Translations under genes and position numbers: made by a program | Source: Sporomusaceae bacterium FL31 | GTDB taxonomy: Bacteria > Bacillota > Negativicutes > DSM-1736 > Dendrosporobacteraceae | Reading direction: 5' to 3' | Length of the DNA stretch: 64,000 bases | Assembly: GCA_003990955.1 (NCBI GenBank) | Contig: BIFV01000012.1 | Location: 62,001 to 126,000 of the forward strand | Shown here: positions 60,684-64,000 of the stretch, piece by piece | Position numbering within the stretch: the stretch's first letter is position 1 | How the letters are laid out: every line of letters begins with the position of its first letter | Notes under the pieces: generated by a model | Told to the model about the DNA's origin: nothing | The model's database searches: none | The model's input: only the letters and a program-made list of their open reading frames with translations

Positions 60684-61619
60684 TCACACAGCATGGATAC
60701 AACGAACTGTTCCGAAACGTATCGTCTGTTCCTGAATATCTCCTTTACATTCTGGCGTTAGTTGGGGACACCGGGGACCAAAGGGGCAACCACTCGGCAT
60801 ATCTTTTACATAGGGTTGATTCCCGGGAAAAGGCTGAAACCCGTTTTGAGGTAAAGCGCGCCACAAAGCTTTTGTATAAGGATGGCGTAGCGTATCGACT
60901 GATTGAAAATCTGCTACCGGAGCTTCTTCTACGGTAGTCCCCGCATAAAAAACAGCAATTTTATCAGCTACTTCTAATGCTAATTCAATATCATGTGTGA
61001 TAAGAAGCACACCATTACCTTTGTCGGCAAATTCACGGAAATGGCGCATGGCTTTTTTAGCTGCTTCCAAATGAAGGCCAGGCGTAGGTTCATCCGCTAT
61101 AATCAAGCGCGGACTTTCCATCATCGCAGTGGTAAGTAGAACCCGTCGTGCCATGCCGCCTGATAATTCAAAGGGGTAAAGATCCTCAGTATTTTGAGAC
61201 AATTTATAATAGGCAAATAGTTCTTCTTGTTTTCTTCGTATAGTCTCTTGGTTTCGCTCTCTTCTCACTTGCTTGCCGACTTTTTCTAAGGGATCAAGAT
61301 ATGTTACACTTTGCGGAACCAAAACAATTTTATTGCCCCTTAGTTCCTTAATACGATCTGGAGATAATAATTCGCCTTCAAACAAAATGTTGCCCTCTGC
61401 ATTACAATTATGGGGCAAAATCCCCAAAATCGCATGAGCTAACAGACTCTTACCCGAACCACTGGCCCCTACTACAGCAACAAGTTCTCCCTCGCGCACT
61501 GAAACATTTAAATTACGAATAACCTTTAAATCAATCTGTCTTAATCCTTGCTCATACTGCGTAAAAGAGATAGACAGTTTTTTTATCTGTAAAATGTGTT
61601 TATTATTCATGCCGGTCAA
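60684..61619 (-). CDS. Opp/Nik-type ABC importer ATPase (first subunit), operon 4
   Basis: 311 aa from TTG 61619, spaced 7 nt from GGAGG; an ATG three codons later is less well placed. Walker A GASGSGKSL, signature LSGGMARRVLLTTAM, Walker B LIIADEPTPGL, H-loop LITHDIE, C-terminal cysteine motif CPFGPRCPQLTPEC. Confidence 0.88.
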   Translation of the reverse strand: MTGMNNKHILQIKKLSISFTQYEQGLRQIDLKVIRNLNVSVREGELVAVVGASGSGKSLLAHAILGILPHNCNAEGNILFEGELLSPDRIKELRGNKIVLVPQSVTYLDPLEKVGKQVRRERNQETIRRKQEELFAYYKLSQNTEDLYPFELSGGMARRVLLTTAMMESPRLIIADEPTPGLHLEAAKKAMRHFREFADKGNGVLLITHDIELALEVADKIAVFYAGTTVEEAPVADFQSVDTLRHPYTKALWRALPQNGFQPFPGNQPYVKDMPSGCPFGPRCPQLTPECKGDIQEQTIRFGTVRCIHAV

Positions 61620-61631
61620 GACTCTACCTCC

Positions 61632-62498
61632 TTAATCCTGGCCACTATGGGGATCAATAAGCTTGCGCAGACTTTCTCCGACCAAATCAATCAGCAGTAC
61701 CGCTGCCATCAAGACCACTCCTGGAAAAAGTGCCAGCCACCACATTCCCAAAGATAAATACTTCATGCTTTCCGACAAAATGATACCAATTCCAGGCTGT
61801 TCTGGAGGCAAACCAAACCCTAAAAATGTAAGGGCCGCTTCATGCAAAATAGCATGAGGAAAAAGCAATACCAAGCCAACTAAAAATTGGGGAAATACAT
61901 GCGGAATCATATGTTTTACAACAATGTTCATTTTGCTCTGCCCTAACTTTTCGGCGATTTTTATATAATTGGCTTCTTTTAACTGAAGGATCTCTCCCCT
62001 AATGATCCTTGTCAGAACGGGCCAATGGCTTATTGCAACAGCGACAACAACACCAAATGTACCTCTTCCTAAGGCATAAGAAATCAAAATAAGCAGCAAG
62101 AGGTGAGGAATGCCCATCACCAAGTCAATAAACCAGGTTATGACTGCATCTACCTTTTTCCCTAATGTTGCGGCTGCCGCTCCCAAAACCGCTGCTATAC
62201 CCGCACTGATAATCGAAGCAAAAAGTCCAATATATATGCTAATAGACATTCCCTTCAAAGTACGGGAGAGCATGTCTCTACCTAGCCAATCAGTGCCAAA
62301 AGGGTGAGCCATATTGGGTAAAAGGTTCTTATGGATAAAGTTCGTTGTTATCGCTATATCGCCCAGCATTGTGCCAATCACTGTAATAGCCAATAAAAAG
62401 ATACAACTAAAAATTAAATACATAATCGTTTGAGTTCGTTGATTGAAGCGTTTGCGTTGGTGCTTCTGCAAAATAGTTATCGAAGCGATATTATTCAT
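61632..62498 (-). CDS. Opp/Nik-type ABC importer permease C, operon 4
   Basis: 288 aa, N-terminal helix (about 27-47) and five further helices. FGTDWLGRDMLSRTLKGMSIS and EAA loop QLKEANYIKIAEKLGQSKMNIVVKHMIPH. Overlaps permease B by 8 bp, as in operons 1 and 2. Confidence 0.88.
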   Translation of the reverse strand: MNNIASITILQKHQRKRFNQRTQTIMYLIFSCIFLLAITVIGTMLGDIAITTNFIHKNLLPNMAHPFGTDWLGRDMLSRTLKGMSISIYIGLFASIISAGIAAVLGAAAATLGKKVDAVITWFIDLVMGIPHLLLLILISYALGRGTFGVVVAVAISHWPVLTRIIRGEILQLKEANYIKIAEKLGQSKMNIVVKHMIPHVFPQFLVGLVLLFPHAILHEAALTFLGFGLPPEQPGIGIILSESMKYLSLGMWWLALFPGVVLMAAVLLIDLVGESLRKLIDPHSGQD

Positions 62499-63498
62499 AT
62501 GCTCTTCCCCGCCTTATTCTAGGGTCAATGATCCCATATAAAAGATTGGCAATTAAATTGCCGGTGAACACTAATGCCGCACTGATCACTGCAATACCTA
62601 GTAAAAGAGGCGCATCACCGCTTAAACCGGCAGAGACAGCAGCTTTTCCTAAGCCAGGATAAGAAAAAACTTGTTCTACAAGAACAGAACCGCCAAAAAT
62701 CTCACTGATAGATGCAAATTGCAAGGTTATAGCTGGAAGCATAATATTACGGAGAGCATGATTACAGATAATAGTAATTCTGCTTTTTCCCCTTGCTTTA
62801 GCAAAAAGAATATAATCTTCTCCCATAATGTCTATCATTTTTTCCCTGGTATGAAGAGTAATGTTGGCAATTCCGATTACACTCAACGTTAATGCAGGCA
62901 GAATCAAATGCTTGATACTATCGAAAATAGAGACTTCTGCAGCATTTACCCCAATGGGTACACTCAAGCCAATAGGCAAAATCTGTAGCCATACCGAGAA
63001 AATCATCAATAAAACCAGTGCCAGCCAAAAGGTTGGCGTACTGGCAATGAGTAACGAGTAATTTTTGATTAATTTATCAATCCATTGTCCCCGATATAAA
63101 CCGGCAATAATCCCTAATACAAATCCTAAAATACCGGATAAAATCCAGGCCGTTGTCATCAGAAGCATTGAGTTCATAAATTTCACTTGGATAACACTAG
63201 CGACAGGCTGACGGTAAATCAGTGATGATCCCATATTTCCCTGGATAAAATCACTAAACCAATTCCAATACCTTTCAATTGGCGGTATATTTAAACCAAA
63301 ATAAGCTTCCAGTTTGGCTAGATTTTCTGCGCTCATATTCACCATGCCGACTTCGCCAATATATGCCCGGATTGGGTCGACCGGCGACGCTGAAACCAGA
63401 ATAAAAGAAAGAATGCTCACAGCAATGAGCAGTGAAATAACTTTGAATATACTCTTTCCGATATATTTTAAAATACCGGAATATGTCCCTATATCCAT
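62491..63498 (-). CDS. Opp/Nik-type ABC importer permease B, operon 4
   Basis: 335 aa, six helices; SASPVDPIRAYIGE motif; EAA loop DYILFAKARGKSRITIICNHALRN. Preceded by a GAGGTAC site after the intra-operon hairpin. Confidence 0.88.
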   Translation of the reverse strand: MDIGTYSGILKYIGKSIFKVISLLIAVSILSFILVSASPVDPIRAYIGEVGMVNMSAENLAKLEAYFGLNIPPIERYWNWFSDFIQGNMGSSLIYRQPVASVIQVKFMNSMLLMTTAWILSGILGFVLGIIAGLYRGQWIDKLIKNYSLLIASTPTFWLALVLLMIFSVWLQILPIGLSVPIGVNAAEVSIFDSIKHLILPALTLSVIGIANITLHTREKMIDIMGEDYILFAKARGKSRITIICNHALRNIMLPAITLQFASISEIFGGSVLVEQVFSYPGLGKAAVSAGLSGDAPLLLGIAVISAALVFTGNLIANLLYGIIDPRIRRGRAYE

Positions 63499-63529
63499 AA
63501 AAAAAGTACCTCATAAAAAAAGAATAAGC

Positions 63530-63568
63530 CTATGGTACAGAGAAACTAAAATGTTCTCTGTACCATAG
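63530..63568 (-). other. intra-operon hairpin after binding-protein gene, operon 4
   Basis: CTATGGTACAGAGAA (63530-63544) and TTCTCTGTACCATAG (63554-63568), perfect 15-bp stem between binding-protein stop and permease B. Positional counterpart of 16289-16338. Confidence 0.75.
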
Positions 63569-63595
63569 AACAAAAAAATAGATTAGTGATCTAGG

Positions 63596-64000
63596 TTACT
63601 TCCAAGACCAGTTGTGAACATTATTGACAATTGTCCAGCCATAACCATGAGGATGAATTTTCTTATCAATCACATTGAGATTTTCCTTGGCAAAATAAAT
63701 ATGTTTGATTTCCACCATCCACACCCAAGGGGAATCAGCTTGAGGAGTAATACCGGTAACTCCATCCCATTGTGCTTTTTTCCAGAATTGATAAGATTCC
63801 TCCACGGAGTTTGCAGCTAATGCTTGATCAATGTATTGATCTACCTTTGGATTGGAATAAGAAGCATAGTTTTTACCAGTATAATAGTGACTTTCAATAC
63901 CGGTTGGCGAATGTAATCCGGCACCAAAAACATGCGGTGTTTCGTAACATAGAGTTGAAATCTTATCCCAGCTTGAACCTACCGGGTTTACTTTTATTCC
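63596..64000 (-). CDS. family-5 solute-binding protein, C-terminal part (cut by window edge)
   Basis: The minus frame is open from the window edge to TAA at 63596. It encodes ~134 residues: GIKVNPVGSSWDK, HVFGAGLHSPTGIESHYYTGKNYASYSNPKVDQYID, WKKAQWDGVTG, PWVWMVEIKHIYFAKENLNV and HPHGYGW..WSWK. Clearly homologous to the ends of the operon-1 and operon-2 binding proteins. The start, signal peptide and any riboswitch lie outside the window. Confidence 0.88.
   Translation of the reverse strand, partial: GIKVNPVGSSWDKISTLCYETPHVFGAGLHSPTGIESHYYTGKNYASYSNPKVDQYIDQALAANSVEESYQFWKKAQWDGVTGITPQADSPWVWMVEIKHIYFAKENLNVIDKKIHPHGYGWTIVNNVHNWSWK

Overview
The window looks like chromosome of an anaerobic diderm Firmicute of the Negativicutes, probably near Sporomusa/Pelosinus. 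The main evidence is two outer-membrane porins (18005-19327 and 43666-45006) that join an N-terminal S-layer-homology (SLH) domain to a beta-barrel, an architecture typical of that class. It sits beside ordinary Firmicute features: strong AGGAGG ribosome sites, a GAAC-N4-GTTC LexA box, a YIEGIA-family gene, NhaC and CsoR. The genus is inference.

The dominant theme is transition-metal and corrinoid supply. Three minus-strand operons each begin with a recognisable cobalamin (B12) riboswitch (19527-19694, 50902-51075, 56508-56692) followed by an intrinsic terminator, and each encodes a full five-gene peptide/nickel-type (Opp/Nik, solute-binding family 5) ABC importer. A fourth, closely similar importer runs off the right edge (60072-64000). 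Operon 1 (19.7-11.9 kb) is riboswitch, SLH porin, binding protein, two permeases, two ATPases, SAM methyltransferase. Operon 3 (51.1-42.0 kb) is riboswitch, a possible 26-residue leader peptide, terminator, permease, permease, binding protein, ATPase, ATPase, GNAT, SLH porin, MATE exporter. Operon 2 (56.7-51.3 kb) has the importer only. The simplest reading is uptake of cobalt, a cobalt chelate or a corrinoid through outer membrane (porin) and inner membrane (ABC), switched off when cobalamin is plentiful. The substrate is not proven by the sequence. Metal export and sensing genes lie between: DUF1007 plus NicO/RcnA-like Ni/Co exporter (27.2-28.7 kb), CsoR-type repressor with its operator inside its promoter (25.3-25.6 kb), CobW-type GTPases with a two-gene permease module (20.9-24.7 kb), and a Zn/Cd-type P1B ATPase with a CopZ-like chaperone and ArsR repressor (56.8-59.8 kb).

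Other regions. 0-2.7 kb: c-di-GMP-I riboswitch ahead of a membrane diguanylate cyclase, then a DMT permease. 2.8-5.0 kb: KdpE-like regulator and a short KdpD-like kinase. 5.25-5.32 kb and 10.07-10.13 kb: two promoters with an identically spaced four-heptamer operator, one pointing at a broken flavin-oxidoreductase gene and the other at an mreB paralogue and a TyrR-like regulator (7.1-9.7 kb). 10.4-11.9 kb: YbaN protein and a secreted YDTRY-repeat protein. 28.9-34.1 kb: NhaC antiporter, SOS-controlled UvrX-type polymerase with a small partner gene, the YIEGIA pair whose small gene lacks a normal start codon, and a LysE exporter. 34.3-38.7 kb: LysR regulators with nitroreductases, a Dabb protein and a flavodoxin-like remnant. 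38.8-41.9 kb: IS3 and PAP2 remnants, an ECF sigma/anti-sigma pair and an enolase-superfamily enzyme.

No tRNA, rRNA, CRISPR array or intact insertion sequence was seen. Decay is visible at several points: the OYE gene, a binding-protein fragment, a flavodoxin fragment, PAP2/IS3 remnants and a small interrupted reading frame.
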